In this document: positions 51,642 through 61,600 of the stretch, in pieces
Position numbering within the stretch: position 1 is the stretch's first letter
Layout of the letters: each line of letters starts with the position of its first letter
The notes under the pieces: model-generated
What the model saw: the letters and a program-made list of their open reading frames with translations, nothing else
What the model was told of the DNA's origin: nothing
Database searches by the model: none
Translations under genes and position numbers: made by a program
Assembly: GCA_030645915.1 (NCBI GenBank)
Contig: JAUSNO010000023.1
Location: 62,001-126,000, forward strand
Source: Undibacterium sp.
Lineage (GTDB): Bacteria > Pseudomonadota > Gammaproteobacteria > Burkholderiales > Burkholderiaceae_D
Length of the DNA: 64,000 bases
Direction: 5' to 3'

Positions 51642-53570
51642 TTAAATGAGGTTCGCCACTTGCGCTGACCTTGTCGTTGTTGTTTGCGCCGACTGGAAGA
51701 TGAAATCTTCAATGCCGCATTGTGGCGCGTATTCCAAGACTAATTGTTTTAATATCACGCGCACTTGCTCATGATCAAATGCGCTGCAGGCAGTATCGAG
51801 TTTCTGCAACTGTTGCTGTAGTACATCCCACGGGATTTCGGATTCCTGTGCGCGCATGATGAGTGGGTGGCTGGTTCTTTCGACGTTGTCGCCGATTAAT
51901 AATTCCTCGTACAGTTTCTCGCCGGGGCGCAGGCCGACATGATGGATTTCTATGGTGCCGTCGGGCGTGGTATCGGATTTCACTTCCAGCCCGCACAGAT
52001 GCACCATGCGGCGCGCCAGATCGATGATGCGCACCGGTTCGCCCATGTCGAGTACAAACACGTCGCCGCCTTCACCCATGGCACCGGCTTGCAGCACCAG
52101 TTGTGCCGCCTCGGGGATGGTCATGAAATAGCGCGTGATCTCAGGGTGGGTTAGCGTAATCGGGCCGCCTTGCATGATTTGCTTGCGAAACAGTGGCACG
52201 ACAGATCCCGACGAACCGAGCACATTGCCAAAGCGCACCATGCAAAAACGCGTTGCCTGCTGACGGCGCGCACAGGCTTGCAAAATCAGCTCGGCCAGAC
52301 GCTTGGTGGCACCCATCACATTGGTCGGACGCACCGCCTTGTCGGTAGAGATCAGGACGAAGTGATTGACCTTGGCTGCCATCGCCGCCTGCGCCAGTTG
52401 CAAGGTACCGAATACATTATTGCGTATGCCTTCTATAGGATTGTGCTCCACCAGCGGCACATGCTTGTAGGCCGCGGCGTGATAGACGGTATTGATGTGG
52501 TAGGTGGTAAAGATCCTGTCGAGCTTGGCGCTGTCGTGAATATTGCACAGGAAGGGCAGGATCTCGCACTCCAACGCCATCGATGTGCGCAAGGCGCTCA
52601 GTTCCTGCTCTATCGCGTACAGGGCAAATTCGGACATCTCGACCAGAATCAGTTGCGCCGGCTTCTGGCGCAAAATCTGCCGGCATAATTCCGACCCTAT
52701 CGAGCCGCCGGCACCGCTGACCATGACGTTCTTGCCGACGATGCAATTTGACATCAAGACGGCATCAGGCTCGACGGCATCGCGTCCGAGTAAATCTTCG
52801 ATTTCGACATCACGAATGTCCTGCACGCGCAACTCGCCATTGACCAAGCTCTGAATAGACGGCGTGACCTTGATCCTGAGCTTGTAGGGTTCCAATTGAT
52901 CCAGCACTTGTTTTTGCCGCGCCTTGGAAATCGACGGCATGGCGAGCAAGACTTCCTTGATGTTGAGCTGCCGTTTCAGCTCGTGCAGCTTGTCTGGCGC
53001 GCTGACCTTGATGCCGGCGATCGACGAACCCTGCAGGTGCTTGTTGTCATCGATGAAGGCGACGCAGGCATATTCGTTACTCGCGCGTAAGGCGGTCGCC
53101 AGTTGCACGCCGGCCTTGCCCGCGCCGTATATCGCAATGGCAACGGCATCCTCATTGCGGTCAACGCCGACCAGATAGGCGCGTGCCAACAGTCGGCTGG
53201 CGCCTACATACAGAATCGCCCCCGCCCAGTAGATGCCAAACACCGCACGGGATAAGCCCATGATGTGCGTCATCACGCTGATAAACGCCAGTGACAGCAC
53301 GGATAAGGTGACGCCGATCACGACGATACCGATAATCTTTTGGTCTATGTAACGGATGACGGCGCGATATAAACCGATGCGAACGAAGATCGGTATCGAG
53401 ATCAGCGGTGCGCCGATGATGAGCCAAAAATAATGCGAAAACAGCTCCAGGTTGAAGCCGTCATAACGCAGCCAGATCGCCAGGATAAATGTCAGCGGCA
53501 AGCAGATCGCATCCGCCACCGCGGCAATGATTTGTTTTTTTAATCGTGGTAAGGCGAGAATAAATTGCAT
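51642..53570 (-). CDS. wbpM: Membrane nucleotide-sugar 4,6-dehydratase (WbpM/CapD type)
   Basis: A 642-residue polytopic protein. Four N-terminal helices (about 10-125) are followed by a CoA-binding-like Rossmann region (about 140-270, AIYGAGKAGVQLATALRAS) and the catalytic short-chain dehydrogenase domain (about 280-590). Motifs: GAGGSIGSELCRQI near 284-297, AAAYKHVPLVEHNP near 362-375, and LISTDKAVRPTNVMGATKR near 398-416. WbpM-type enzymes convert UDP-GlcNAc to the 4-keto-6-deoxy intermediate. With the downstream WbpV-like reductase this predicts UDP-QuiNAc or UDP-FucNAc as the O-unit starter. Confidence 0.92.
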   Translation of the reverse strand: MQFILALPRLKKQIIAAVADAICLPLTFILAIWLRYDGFNLELFSHYFWLIIGAPLISIPIFVRIGLYRAVIRYIDQKIIGIVVIGVTLSVLSLAFISVMTHIMGLSRAVFGIYWAGAILYVGASRLLARAYLVGVDRNEDAVAIAIYGAGKAGVQLATALRASNEYACVAFIDDNKHLQGSSIAGIKVSAPDKLHELKRQLNIKEVLLAMPSISKARQKQVLDQLEPYKLRIKVTPSIQSLVNGELRVQDIRDVEIEDLLGRDAVEPDAVLMSNCIVGKNVMVSGAGGSIGSELCRQILRQKPAQLILVEMSEFALYAIEQELSALRTSMALECEILPFLCNIHDSAKLDRIFTTYHINTVYHAAAYKHVPLVEHNPIEGIRNNVFGTLQLAQAAMAAKVNHFVLISTDKAVRPTNVMGATKRLAELILQACARRQQATRFCMVRFGNVLGSSGSVVPLFRKQIMQGGPITLTHPEITRYFMTIPEAAQLVLQAGAMGEGGDVFVLDMGEPVRIIDLARRMVHLCGLEVKSDTTPDGTIEIHHVGLRPGEKLYEELLIGDNVERTSHPLIMRAQESEIPWDVLQQQLQKLDTACSAFDHEQVRVILKQLVLEYAPQCGIEDFIFQSAQTTTTRSAQVANLI

Positions 53571-53622
53571 GCGTCTTGCGTCCGAATGAAGTGTAGCTAA
53601 TGCGAGTGACTAATATTATTGG

Positions 53623-54186
53623 CTAATGGGTAACGCCGTCCCGCTTGATGACTTTAAAAAAGGTCAATACGAGGATGCGCATGTCCAGCCAAAACCCCTG
53701 ATGCTCCAGGTAGTACGTGTCCAGCACTACCTTGTCAGGAATCGGCAGTTCGTCACGGCCGTTGATCTGCGCCCAGCCGGTTAAGCCGGGAACGATCGAG
53801 TGTACGTTTTTTTCTGTCCGCAAGGCAATCAGATCATGCTGATTGTAGAGCGCCGGTCTTGGCCCTACCAGGCTCATGTCGCCCTTGAGGATGCTCCATA
53901 ATTGCGGCAATTCATCCAGGCTGGATTTCCTGAGAAAGGAACCTATCGGTGTCAGATACTGATCTGGATTGCCCAGCAGGTGGGTGGCCACGGCGGGCGT
54001 ATCGGTGCGCATGGTGCGAAATTTTGGCATACGGAAAATAGCATTGTTTTTACCCACGCGATCCGACCAGTAGACGATAGGGCCAGCCGATGTCAGGCGC
54101 ACACCCAAGGCAACCAGCACGATAAATGGCGCCAGAAGACAAGTGGCGGCTAGGGCAATAAAGAGATCGAAGAGTCGTTTGATCAT
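53623..54186 (-). CDS. Initiating phosphoglycosyltransferase
   Basis: A 187-residue monotopic enzyme of the PglC/WcaJ bacterial sugar-transferase family, moving a sugar 1-phosphate from a UDP-sugar to undecaprenyl phosphate. One re-entrant N-terminal helix (about 4-30) is followed by the catalytic core: MPKFRTMRTD (about 53-62), RKSSLDELPQLWSILKGDMS (about 87-106, with the Asp-Glu dyad) and VGPRPALYNQ. The late PGLTGWAQINGRDELP matches the family end. It is the short single-domain form. The start overlaps the stop of the epimerase gene by four bases, so both probably act on the same sugar. Confidence 0.92.
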   Translation of the reverse strand: MIKRLFDLFIALAATCLLAPFIVLVALGVRLTSAGPIVYWSDRVGKNNAIFRMPKFRTMRTDTPAVATHLLGNPDQYLTPIGSFLRKSSLDELPQLWSILKGDMSLVGPRPALYNQHDLIALRTEKNVHSIVPGLTGWAQINGRDELPIPDKVVLDTYYLEHQGFWLDMRILVLTFFKVIKRDGVTH

Positions 54187-55139
54187 GATGCAAGAATATG
54201 ATTGATGGTTGCCTGTAAGCCTTGCTCAACCGTGTAAGGCGGTGACCAGCCTAGCAGGCCTTGTGCTTTATGAATATCTACTTGCAGAGACTGGCAAAGT
54301 CTATCCGCAACGGACTTCTTCCCGGTCAGTGTCGCCATGAACATCAACAAGCCAGGCGGGCAGGGTAGCAGACGGGGAATGACACCGAACGCTGCCGCTG
54401 ATTTTGTTAACAAATCTGTCGTTGACATATCCTGACCATCCGATACCAGAAAAACCTGGTTGCTCGCTTGCGGATTTTGTATGCAGCACATGATCAAACT
54501 CAGCAGATTATCGATAAACACAAAACTGCGCTGGTTGCGTATGCTACCCAGCGGCAAAGGAATGCCACGCTTCACCCATTTCAACATGCTGAGAAAGTTG
54601 GCGCCTACACCCGGGCCATAGACCAGCGGCGGACGAATGATGGTAATTGCCATACCAGTCTTGCGCCCCAGAGCCAGTAATGCCTGCTCTGCCTCGTATT
54701 TGGAAATGCCATACGGGTCGATGGGCAGCGGTGCGCAGTCTTCGGTAAAAGCGGCGCCAGGCGCGGTTTCTTCGCCATTGACCTTGACGGAGCTGAGAAA
54801 AATAAACTGTTTCACGCCAGCCGCCGCAGCTTGTTCCGCCAGACGCAAAGTGCCCGCCACATTCACCTGCCGGAATAAGGTTAGAGGGTCACTCGCCGAC
54901 TCTTGCATGACATGCACGCGCGCCGCACAGTGGATCACCGTTTGCACGCCGCCCAGGCAGTGGGCCCAATCCGTGGACGGACCGAGATCTTGCACCGTTC
55001 GGCAATCGGCACCTGCAATAGAGAGAGGCTTTCTGGCCGCGCAAATCAGCGGTACATTTTTTTGTATTAAGACTTGCGCCAACCTACGCCCGACAAAACC
55101 GGAGGCGCCTGTTAGCAAAATAGGAGAGTTTGTCATCAC
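54183..55139 (-). CDS. NAD-dependent epimerase/reductase, WbpV-like
   Basis: A 318-residue extended short-chain dehydrogenase. Nucleotide-binding GASGFVGRRLAQVL is near residues 11-24, and the catalytic triad includes Ser in FLSSVKVNGEE near 117 and YGISK (Tyr-xxx-Lys) near 143-147. The pattern, including RPPLVYGPGVGANFLSML, resembles WbpV/WreQ reductases that act on the 4-keto product of WbpM. Its coupling to the phosphoglycosyltransferase and the nearby WbpM-type gene supports synthesis of UDP-QuiNAc (or UDP-FucNAc). The stereochemistry cannot be read from sequence. Confidence 0.82.
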   Translation of the reverse strand: MMTNSPILLTGASGFVGRRLAQVLIQKNVPLICAARKPLSIAGADCRTVQDLGPSTDWAHCLGGVQTVIHCAARVHVMQESASDPLTLFRQVNVAGTLRLAEQAAAAGVKQFIFLSSVKVNGEETAPGAAFTEDCAPLPIDPYGISKYEAEQALLALGRKTGMAITIIRPPLVYGPGVGANFLSMLKWVKRGIPLPLGSIRNQRSFVFIDNLLSLIMCCIQNPQASNQVFLVSDGQDMSTTDLLTKSAAAFGVIPRLLPCPPGLLMFMATLTGKKSVADRLCQSLQVDIHKAQGLLGWSPPYTVEQGLQATINHILAS

Positions 55140-55942
55140 GATTTATAGGGTCGCATGACCACTTTACCTCGCTTGTAAACGAAGTAACGGCGGAACAAGA
55201 ATTTCACAAAGCTGTGAAGAAACCAGACGGCATGTTGCGAGGCGAGGTTGCGGTTTTTATGCGCCGCGGCATGGGTGGCTTTTAAGGATGGGTAGTAACG
55301 CAAGCCCTTGCCTAGCAGTTGTTGCGAACGATAGCAAATATCGACGTCTTCAAAATACATAAAGTAATGCGGGTCGAAGCCCTGCAAGGCAGAATAATGC
55401 ATTGCATCAAAAGCCAGAAAGGCGCCTGAAGCCCAATCGACATGACAAGGATCTTGTATCGTATTTTTATCGTAAGGGACGGCTACCGAGCGCAACAAGG
55501 CGATTTTTACGACAGATAGTAAGTTGGGAAAATGGCGGATATTGGCATCGAATTCCTTCTGTTCCCGGTCGCGATACAAATTCAATGTCGCCATCGGGTA
55601 GCGATCATTTTTCATCTGTTCGATAAGTGCGTGAATTGTTTTCGGCGCTATGCTGATGTCAGGATTCATCACCACGAAACTGTCGGCTGATGAGAAATTG
55701 CTTTCCTTTTTTATCTGCTCGTAGAGAAAATTATTATTGTGGCCGAAGCCCAATCCAGGCAGTGCGTCAGAATAGTAAACGCCGTGTTGCAGGCAATACG
55801 TCTTGAGCTTGTCGGACGGTTTATTGTCCTTGACCCAGACCTTTATGCCGTTCCCCGCATCGGGCTGGCCACACAGTCCACCCAGACCGCTGGATATCAG
55901 TAATTCTTCGTGGCCATGGCTGACAATAGCAACGTGAATCAT
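55136..55942 (-). CDS. Family 2 glycosyltransferase
   Basis: A 268-residue GT-A enzyme without membrane helices. The N-terminus IHVAIVSHGHEELLISSGL and VVMNPDISIAPKTIHAL (metal/nucleotide site, near residue 96) are typical of GT2, and YFMYFEDVDICYRSQQ (near 196-211) matches rhamnosyltransferase-like members. It probably adds a sugar to the O unit in the cytoplasm; given the rml genes, rhamnose is a candidate donor sugar. It overlaps the epimerase gene by four bases. Confidence 0.88.
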   Translation of the reverse strand: MIHVAIVSHGHEELLISSGLGGLCGQPDAGNGIKVWVKDNKPSDKLKTYCLQHGVYYSDALPGLGFGHNNNFLYEQIKKESNFSSADSFVVMNPDISIAPKTIHALIEQMKNDRYPMATLNLYRDREQKEFDANIRHFPNLLSVVKIALLRSVAVPYDKNTIQDPCHVDWASGAFLAFDAMHYSALQGFDPHYFMYFEDVDICYRSQQLLGKGLRYYPSLKATHAAAHKNRNLASQHAVWFLHSFVKFLFRRYFVYKRGKVVMRPYKS

Positions 55943-56058
55943 ACAAAATTTCTGAAATTAAATTGCTTCATGACGCGGATAATTAAAGTTAATTGAGATG
56001 CGGTAGCGAACTACGCAGCTGAGTTTTTCTCTGAAGTTTTCTCTTCATGTTGCAAACT

Positions 56059-57462
56059 TTATGCGTTGCGATCTTTATTCCACCAATAGGCAAGAAAGAG
56101 AAAGAAAAGCTGGATATTCGGTAAGGTATGCAAAGGCATGGAAAATATTTTTTTCTCGCGCCAAATTTTTTCATAAAAGGTCGAATCAACTGCCGCAGGG
56201 TTTTTCCATAAGGGCTGCATCTCGCTGATATCGGATTCCATTGCCTTGTTAATTCTGCCGGCGACTTTTTCCGTCTCATGCGCTTCATAAAGCTGATGGA
56301 CAATGTCGTCAAGTGCAATGTTAGGTCTTTGTCTGGTCTCGATAAAGCGGTTCAGGTCTTCTGACAATTGTGCGATGCTGACGGACTTTAGTTGATCTGC
56401 CGGCGTATATCCATGCGCGCCAGTGAGCACGCCAAAACAGGGCACACCCAAGCTGAGTATTTCGGGAAATGCCGTACCTCCGGTCATAGGGAAGCTATCG
56501 ACGAATGCCGTGGCGTTTTGCAAATACTTTAAGTATTCGTCATGCGGCATTTTGGAGGTGAATTTAACTTTTGATTTTGCTTCCAGCTTTGTCTTAATAA
56601 TTGCGCCCCACCACCACCAGTTACGTATTGGTTGCGGCCCGATTAAAATAAACGGGACGTCAATTTTTGACGTCAGCTGGGTTAAGAAATCGGGAAAAGA
56701 AAATCCCTGGCCCGGCTTGAACTTATACGCCGAGCCTGCCGCCGTCAGGTAGCCATCGTCCGAGCGTGGTTTAGCTTTGATAGATAGATCGGGCAGCTTT
56801 AGCGGTATGCCGACAAACAGGGATTTTTTTTCCGATTTTCTGGCATGACGCAAGGCCCATCCGAAATAACTTATTTCCAGAACCCGGTCGGCCACCGCAT
56901 AACCGTACGAAAACACGTGATCCGCATGGTTGTATATCAATACCTTGATGCCAAAATGTTTTTTTGCAATGGCTACGGCGATAACCGCTTCTATATCATG
57001 CGGATGCAGATGCAGTATGGCGGTTTCGCAGCGCGCCAGAATCGCAATAATGGACTGAATTTTTATGCGGCTGTCTGTCAGCTTGCCTATCTGGGTAAAA
57101 CCGTATTTTGCCGCCGAGAGTTTTTTCAGGGTGTTGGGGCCGGTAGATTCCGTGACGAGCACGGCGGAATCCTGCATTGCCTCTGAATGGATCAAGCGAT
57201 CGACTATGCGGGTATGGCCGCCCGTATCGTAGGCCTTGGTTAATACGTGTAAATAAGGATAGCGCGGCGTATCGGCAATATTAAGGTCAAATTGATCGGT
57301 ATATTTTTCGACCAGTGCGTTCTCAAGTTCGATCAGCTCATACTGGCCTATGCTGTTTTTCCATAGGATTTCTCCTAAAAAACGGGACATTTGAACGGCT
57401 TCATTCAAGTCTTTAGCCTGTTTTATCGCCGCAATTGATTTTTGGATAAATGTGTTGAGCAT
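56059..57462 (-). CDS. Probable GT-B glycosyltransferase
   Basis: A 467-residue protein with weak similarity to GT4-like glycosyltransferases. Features: TKAYDTGGHTRIVDRLI near residues 70-86, ILHLHPHDIEAVIAVAIA near 150-167, IYNHADHVFSYGYAVADRVL near 177-196, PFILIGPQP near 270 and a late SFPMTGGTAFPEILSLGVP near 333-351, resembling the nucleotide-sugar-binding end of the fold. The N-terminal 60 residues are helical. It sits between wzx and the GT2 gene and so is expected to extend the O unit. The donor sugar is unknown, and the run of five Trp (WWWWG) near 288 is unusual. Confidence 0.72.
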   Translation of the reverse strand: MLNTFIQKSIAAIKQAKDLNEAVQMSRFLGEILWKNSIGQYELIELENALVEKYTDQFDLNIADTPRYPYLHVLTKAYDTGGHTRIVDRLIHSEAMQDSAVLVTESTGPNTLKKLSAAKYGFTQIGKLTDSRIKIQSIIAILARCETAILHLHPHDIEAVIAVAIAKKHFGIKVLIYNHADHVFSYGYAVADRVLEISYFGWALRHARKSEKKSLFVGIPLKLPDLSIKAKPRSDDGYLTAAGSAYKFKPGQGFSFPDFLTQLTSKIDVPFILIGPQPIRNWWWWGAIIKTKLEAKSKVKFTSKMPHDEYLKYLQNATAFVDSFPMTGGTAFPEILSLGVPCFGVLTGAHGYTPADQLKSVSIAQLSEDLNRFIETRQRPNIALDDIVHQLYEAHETEKVAGRINKAMESDISEMQPLWKNPAAVDSTFYEKIWREKKIFSMPLHTLPNIQLFFLFLAYWWNKDRNA

Positions 57463-57469
57463 GCCAGCG

Positions 57470-58717
57470 TTACCGGTAAACTGATTTATTTAATATCATG
57501 GCAATACATATCCAGTAGAGCGCATAGTTAATGAGAAACGCGATGACGGCAGCCTTCAGACCGAACATCGGGGTCAGGGCAAAGGTGATGCCAACCAAGG
57601 AAAAACTGAATAGTATCTCAGTGATAATGTAGGATTTTGTCATCGCCTTACCTAACATGACGAAACCTAAAACCCAGCTTCCGATTTTTACTACGTCACC
57701 AATTAACTGCCAGCCGAGCAAGTCTATCATTGGCGTGAATTCTGGGGTGAATAGTATATTGATCAGCCAGTTTCGCAGCAGATATACGGCGATGGCACCG
57801 ACGATAGTCACCGGCATGATGAAGCGATAAACCTTGGCAATTTCCTTGCGTAAAATGTGCGCATCGGTAATTTCAGCCAGCCGCGGCAGGTAATACACAG
57901 TGAGCGTAGTGGTAATAATCATCAGATACATGTCGCTGATTCTGGTCACTGCTTGCCACATGCCTGCAGCTGTCCAGCCGAAGGTACTGACCAGGTGATC
58001 GCGGATCAAGAGCTGGCTTAATGGCATGGCCACGGCGGTCACAACGGCCATCAGGGCATAACCGCCCAGCTTGCGCATCATGAGGGGATCAATGCGCCCA
58101 AACATTTGATTCAGGCTAAACCAATTGGTACGCAGACATAAAATAAGAGTGACAAAAAAAACGATGGATTGGTTGATCGCCAGTGCCACCAAGGCGCCAT
58201 ACAGGCCCCATATTTTTGCCAGACTCCAGGTTGCTGCCAGCGTGACGATGCTGGTGGCGATATTGGCTACAGTATAGAGCGCGACCGCTTTCTTGCCATT
58301 GAGTAGGGCCATCAGCAGCGCATTCAAGACAAATAAAATGAGCGTTGCCGCCAGCCACAAAAATACACTGCCCAGTTGCTCGTCTTTGAAAACCAGAACG
58401 GCCAACTGACGATGGAATAAAGCGATAAAAAGTGACACCAGCGCGGCGCAAGACAGCGATATTGTCCCGGCAGTACGCCATAACGCATGCTGCGATGGAA
58501 TGTCTGCATGGTATTGCGCCGTGTACTTGGTCACCCCAGTGTTAATCGCTCCGCTGGCAAATGAGGTGATCATGGTCACTGCATTCTGGAATTGACCTAT
58601 TGCGGCATAGCCGGCGGGGCCGACATACAATGCCAGGATTTTATTCAACCCCAGCATTGCCAGCATGCGAACTGCGACGGCTATTGCATTGAGAAAGCTA
58701 GTGTGGAGCAAGGACAT
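57470..58717 (-). CDS. wzx: O-antigen flippase Wzx
   Basis: A 415-residue polytopic membrane protein with about 12 helices of the MOP/polysaccharide-transporter fold. The start FLNAIAVAVRMLAMLGLNKI and ALYVGPAGYAAIGQFQNAV are typical of Wzx. It should flip undecaprenyl-linked O units to the periplasm. It starts four bases after fdtB and ends seven before the next glycosyltransferase. No polymerase (Wzy) or chain-length regulator (Wzz) gene was recognised in the window. Confidence 0.88.
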   Translation of the reverse strand: MSLLHTSFLNAIAVAVRMLAMLGLNKILALYVGPAGYAAIGQFQNAVTMITSFASGAINTGVTKYTAQYHADIPSQHALWRTAGTISLSCAALVSLFIALFHRQLAVLVFKDEQLGSVFLWLAATLILFVLNALLMALLNGKKAVALYTVANIATSIVTLAATWSLAKIWGLYGALVALAINQSIVFFVTLILCLRTNWFSLNQMFGRIDPLMMRKLGGYALMAVVTAVAMPLSQLLIRDHLVSTFGWTAAGMWQAVTRISDMYLMIITTTLTVYYLPRLAEITDAHILRKEIAKVYRFIMPVTIVGAIAVYLLRNWLINILFTPEFTPMIDLLGWQLIGDVVKIGSWVLGFVMLGKAMTKSYIITEILFSFSLVGITFALTPMFGLKAAVIAFLINYALYWICIAMILNKSVYR

Positions 58718-58720
58718 TGA

Positions 58721-59824
58721 TCAGGCAGCAAACTGTCTTACGACTTCAAGCACGCGATGCGCATCAGCTGACGAGAGGTAAGGATCGAGCGGCAAGCTGA
58801 TAATTTCTGAATGGATTTTTTCAGAGATGGGCAAGCTGCCGGTCGCCATGTCCAATTCAGCATAGGCACCCTGCAGATGCGGGGGAATCGGATAGTGAAT
58901 CACCGTGCCTATGCCTGCCGCTTGCAGGTACTGTTGTAATTCGTCACGCTTTGCGCAGCGCACCACATACAGGTGCCAGACCGGATCAGCCCATTCCGGT
59001 ACATACGGCAATGTCAGAGAAGGAAGCTGTTGGAGGCCTTGCTGGTAAATGCGCGCCAAAGCCCTGCGCTGTTCGTTCCATTGCGTAATTTTTTTCAATT
59101 TAACTCGGAGAAAGGCAGCCTGCAATTCATCGAGCCGGGAGTTAAATCCCTTTATTTCATTTTTGTATTTGATTTGCGAGCCATAGTTACGCAACATTCT
59201 GAGCTGGTCGGCCAAGGCGTCGTCATTGGTCGTAATGGCGCCGGCGTCGCCAAGCGCGCCGAGATTTTTCCCGGGGTAAAAACTATGCCCGGCGGCATCA
59301 GCAAGACCGCCAGATAGTCGGCCTTTGTAAAGCGCGCCTTGTGACTGCGCCGCATCTTCTATGACCTTCAGCCCATGTTTGCGCGCAATGTCATTGATGG
59401 CATCCATGTCGGCCATCTGCCCATACAGATGGACGGCGATAATCGCCTTGGTGCGCGGCGTAATGGCCGCTTCAATCAGCGCCGGATCGATATTGTAAGT
59501 GGCCAGATCCGGTTCGACCGGAACCGGCGTCGCGCCGGCATACGATGCGGCAAGCCAGGTGGCAATATAGGTGTTGGATGGGACGATCACTTCATCGCCA
59601 GCACCAATGCCATAAGCGCGCAGGATCAAATGCAGAGCATCGAGGCCATTGCCAACGCCTATGCAATGCTTGGTGCCGCAGTAACTGGCGTATTCCTGTT
59701 CGAACAAGGCGAGCTGATTACCCTGAATGAACCAGCCGCTATCGAGAACTTCGTTGAAAACTTGCGTCAATTCGGCACGCAAGTCTTGATGCTGGACTTT
59801 TAAGTCGAGAAAGGGAATGTTCAT
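58721..59824 (-). CDS. fdtB: dTDP-3-keto-6-deoxyhexose aminotransferase FdtB-like
   Basis: PLP-dependent sugar aminotransferase of the DegT/DnrJ/EryC1 family (367 residues). [20 protein letters not shown] is near 56-75, [14 protein letters not shown] near 79-92, EDAAQSQGA near 156-164, and the Schiff-base lysine is in [16 protein letters not shown] near 182-197. Acting after RmlA, RmlB and the FdtA isomerase, it would make dTDP-3-amino-3,6-dideoxyhexose. The four-base overlap with fdtC and the FdtA domain next door strongly support this role. Confidence 0.87.
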   Translation of the reverse strand: MNIPFLDLKVQHQDLRAELTQVFNEVLDSGWFIQGNQLALFEQEYASYCGTKHCIGVGNGLDALHLILRAYGIGAGDEVIVPSNTYIATWLAASYAGATPVPVEPDLATYNIDPALIEAAITPRTKAIIAVHLYGQMADMDAINDIARKHGLKVIEDAAQSQGALYKGRLSGGLADAAGHSFYPGKNLGALGDAGAITTNDDALADQLRMLRNYGSQIKYKNEIKGFNSRLDELQAAFLRVKLKKITQWNEQRRALARIYQQGLQQLPSLTLPYVPEWADPVWHLYVVRCAKRDELQQYLQAAGIGTVIHYPIPPHLQGAYAELDMATGSLPISEKIHSEIISLPLDPYLSSADAHRVLEVVRQFAA

Positions 59825-60285
59825 TGTGACTCTTCTATCTTGCGAATAGTGCGGGCAGGATTACCTGCCACCAAAGTATTATCGGGTACGTTTTTTGTGA
59901 CGACGCTGCCGGCACCTATCATGGCATTCTTACCGACAGTAATGCCAGGCAGAATGGTAGCGTTCGCTCCGATCGACGCGCCTTTCATGATGATGGTTTG
60001 CGGGAAGGCAGCCGGGTAAATTTTTGACCGTGGAAACATGTCATTCGTAAAAGTGACGTTGGGTCCGACGAATACGTCATCTTCCAGCCTTACGCCGTCC
60101 CAAAGCTGCACACCACTTTTAACGGTGACACGGTCACCTATCACGACATCATTTTCAATCAGGCAATGAGAGCAGATATTGCAATCTTGTCCAATGACGG
60201 CGCCCGGCAGGACGACAACGAATTGCCACACCTTGGTGCGATTACCGATCTTGGTACTCTGTACGTCACTGCTGGGGTGTATCAC
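59821..60285 (-). CDS. fdtC: Sugar N-acyltransferase FdtC-like (left-handed beta-helix)
   Basis: A 154-residue acyltransferase built of hexapeptide repeats ([63 protein letters not shown]), forming a trimeric left-handed beta-helix. [10 protein letters not shown] near 75-84 carries residues typical of sugar N-acetyltransferases such as FdtC and WbpD. Predicted substrate: the dTDP-3-amino sugar made by FdtB, with acetyl-CoA as acyl donor. It overlaps the rmlD-fdtA gene by 20 bases and fdtB by four, so translation is tightly linked. Confidence 0.85.
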   Translation of the reverse strand: MIHPSSDVQSTKIGNRTKVWQFVVVLPGAVIGQDCNICSHCLIENDVVIGDRVTVKSGVQLWDGVRLEDDVFVGPNVTFTNDMFPRSKIYPAAFPQTIIMKGASIGANATILPGITVGKNAMIGAGSVVTKNVPDNTLVAGNPARTIRKIEESQ

Positions 60286-61600
60286 TTACGTGCTCCAGAA
60301 AGGCCGCGTAATTGCGTATGTAATCATCTTCCGTGTAATGTTGATCGGCAAATACCAAGAGCACACAGTCTTCCGAAAAATCTTTCATCACGCGCCAAAT
60401 CATCGATCCTATCAGGAGACCTTTGGTTGGATCATCCAGCCTGAATTCGGTTTTTTCAATCCCGTCATCCAGCACCATTGTGCAAGAACCGCGCACTGCA
60501 ACGGCGAGCTGCTTCAGGTTCTTGTGAGCATGCTCACCACGCTCCACACCTTCTTTAGTACCAAAGATGTAGTACATGCGCTTAATCTCAAACGGGATGT
60601 CTTGTTGCGATTCAACTGCAACCAGGCTGCCGCGCTCGTCGCCCATTACCCGCAGAGGAATGATTTTCGGCTTTAACGGCGTCCTGTTGGCAATGGCTGT
60701 CAGGCAACCCAAAACCGACTTTTGCCATCGCGGCACTTGAATATCAAAATGGGCGGACAGCAGACTGGTTGAGAGCAGAGAATTGACCGGCCGTGTCGCT
60801 TTGACCGGATATTCGTTTGAAGAAATCCCCCTCACTTGCGGCGCTGCTTTTCCAAGCAAGCTAAAGGTGTCGGCAACGCGTACGATTTCTTCGGCAAATC
60901 CACACCAACTGGTCGTGCCAGCTGGAGCGAGATTGTACAGGCCGCCATGTTTTTTCCACCAGTCGGCGGATGAATTGGCACTCAGCATTTGCTTGAGAAT
61001 ATCTGCGGTGGTATTGGCAATCCAATCTGCCGAGCACGGTGCGCCCCATTGATCGTCGACAACCTTCAGTTCGTCGCGCTCTTTTGCCAGGCGGAGCATG
61101 GTCAATAAAAAATTCTTGCCAAAATCGGAGTACACCCAGCTAGTGCGGAAAATCAAATAATTGCAGCCACTCGCACATATCAGCGCCTCTCCCTCAAGTT
61201 TGGTTTTGCCGTAAACGTTAATAGGGCAAGTCACATCCTGTTCGGTATAGGGCAGCAAAGCCCCTTGCGCGTTTTGCTTGCGACCATCAAAAACGTAATC
61301 AGTCGAGTAATGGATCAATGCCGCGCCGAGTTTTTTCGCTTCTTCTGCCATGATGCCTGGCGCGATGGCGTTGACCAAGTGCGCCATTTCCAGTTCACTT
61401 TCAGCCTGATCGACCGCAGTATAGGCGGCTGGATTGATGATCAGATCAGGCCGGATACGCTGAATGTTCGCCCGTATCAGATCTGGTTTGCTGAGATCCA
61501 TCTGTTCACGCGTCAGAACAATGATCTCGCCAATGCCTTGCAATGCACCAAGGAGTGCATGACCAACTTGACCGGTAGTGCCCGTTAACAAAATTTTCAT
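60266..61600 (-). CDS. RmlD-FdtA fusion: dTDP-sugar reductase and 3,4-ketoisomerase
   Basis: A 444-residue two-domain protein. Residues about 1-300 are dTDP-4-dehydrorhamnose reductase: [17 protein letters not shown] at the start, [15 protein letters not shown] near 67-81, YSTDYVFDG near 105-113 and YGKTKLEGE near 133-141. Residues about 315-440 are an FdtA-type cupin: [45 protein letters not shown] and [19 protein letters not shown]. The start at 61600 is fixed by an ATGA overlap with rmlC; an upstream frame to 61705 is spurious. Joining these two is unusual because they act on diverging branches from the same 4-keto intermediate. Confidence 0.92.
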   Translation of the reverse strand: MKILLTGTTGQVGHALLGALQGIGEIIVLTREQMDLSKPDLIRANIQRIRPDLIINPAAYTAVDQAESELEMAHLVNAIAPGIMAEEAKKLGAALIHYSTDYVFDGRKQNAQGALLPYTEQDVTCPINVYGKTKLEGEALICASGCNYLIFRTSWVYSDFGKNFLLTMLRLAKERDELKVVDDQWGAPCSADWIANTTADILKQMLSANSSADWWKKHGGLYNLAPAGTTSWCGFAEEIVRVADTFSLLGKAAPQVRGISSNEYPVKATRPVNSLLSTSLLSAHFDIQVPRWQKSVLGCLTAIANRTPLKPKIIPLRVMGDERGSLVAVESQQDIPFEIKRMYYIFGTKEGVERGEHAHKNLKQLAVAVRGSCTMVLDDGIEKTEFRLDDPTKGLLIGSMIWRVMKDFSEDCVLLVFADQHYTEDDYIRNYAAFLEHVSDTPQQ

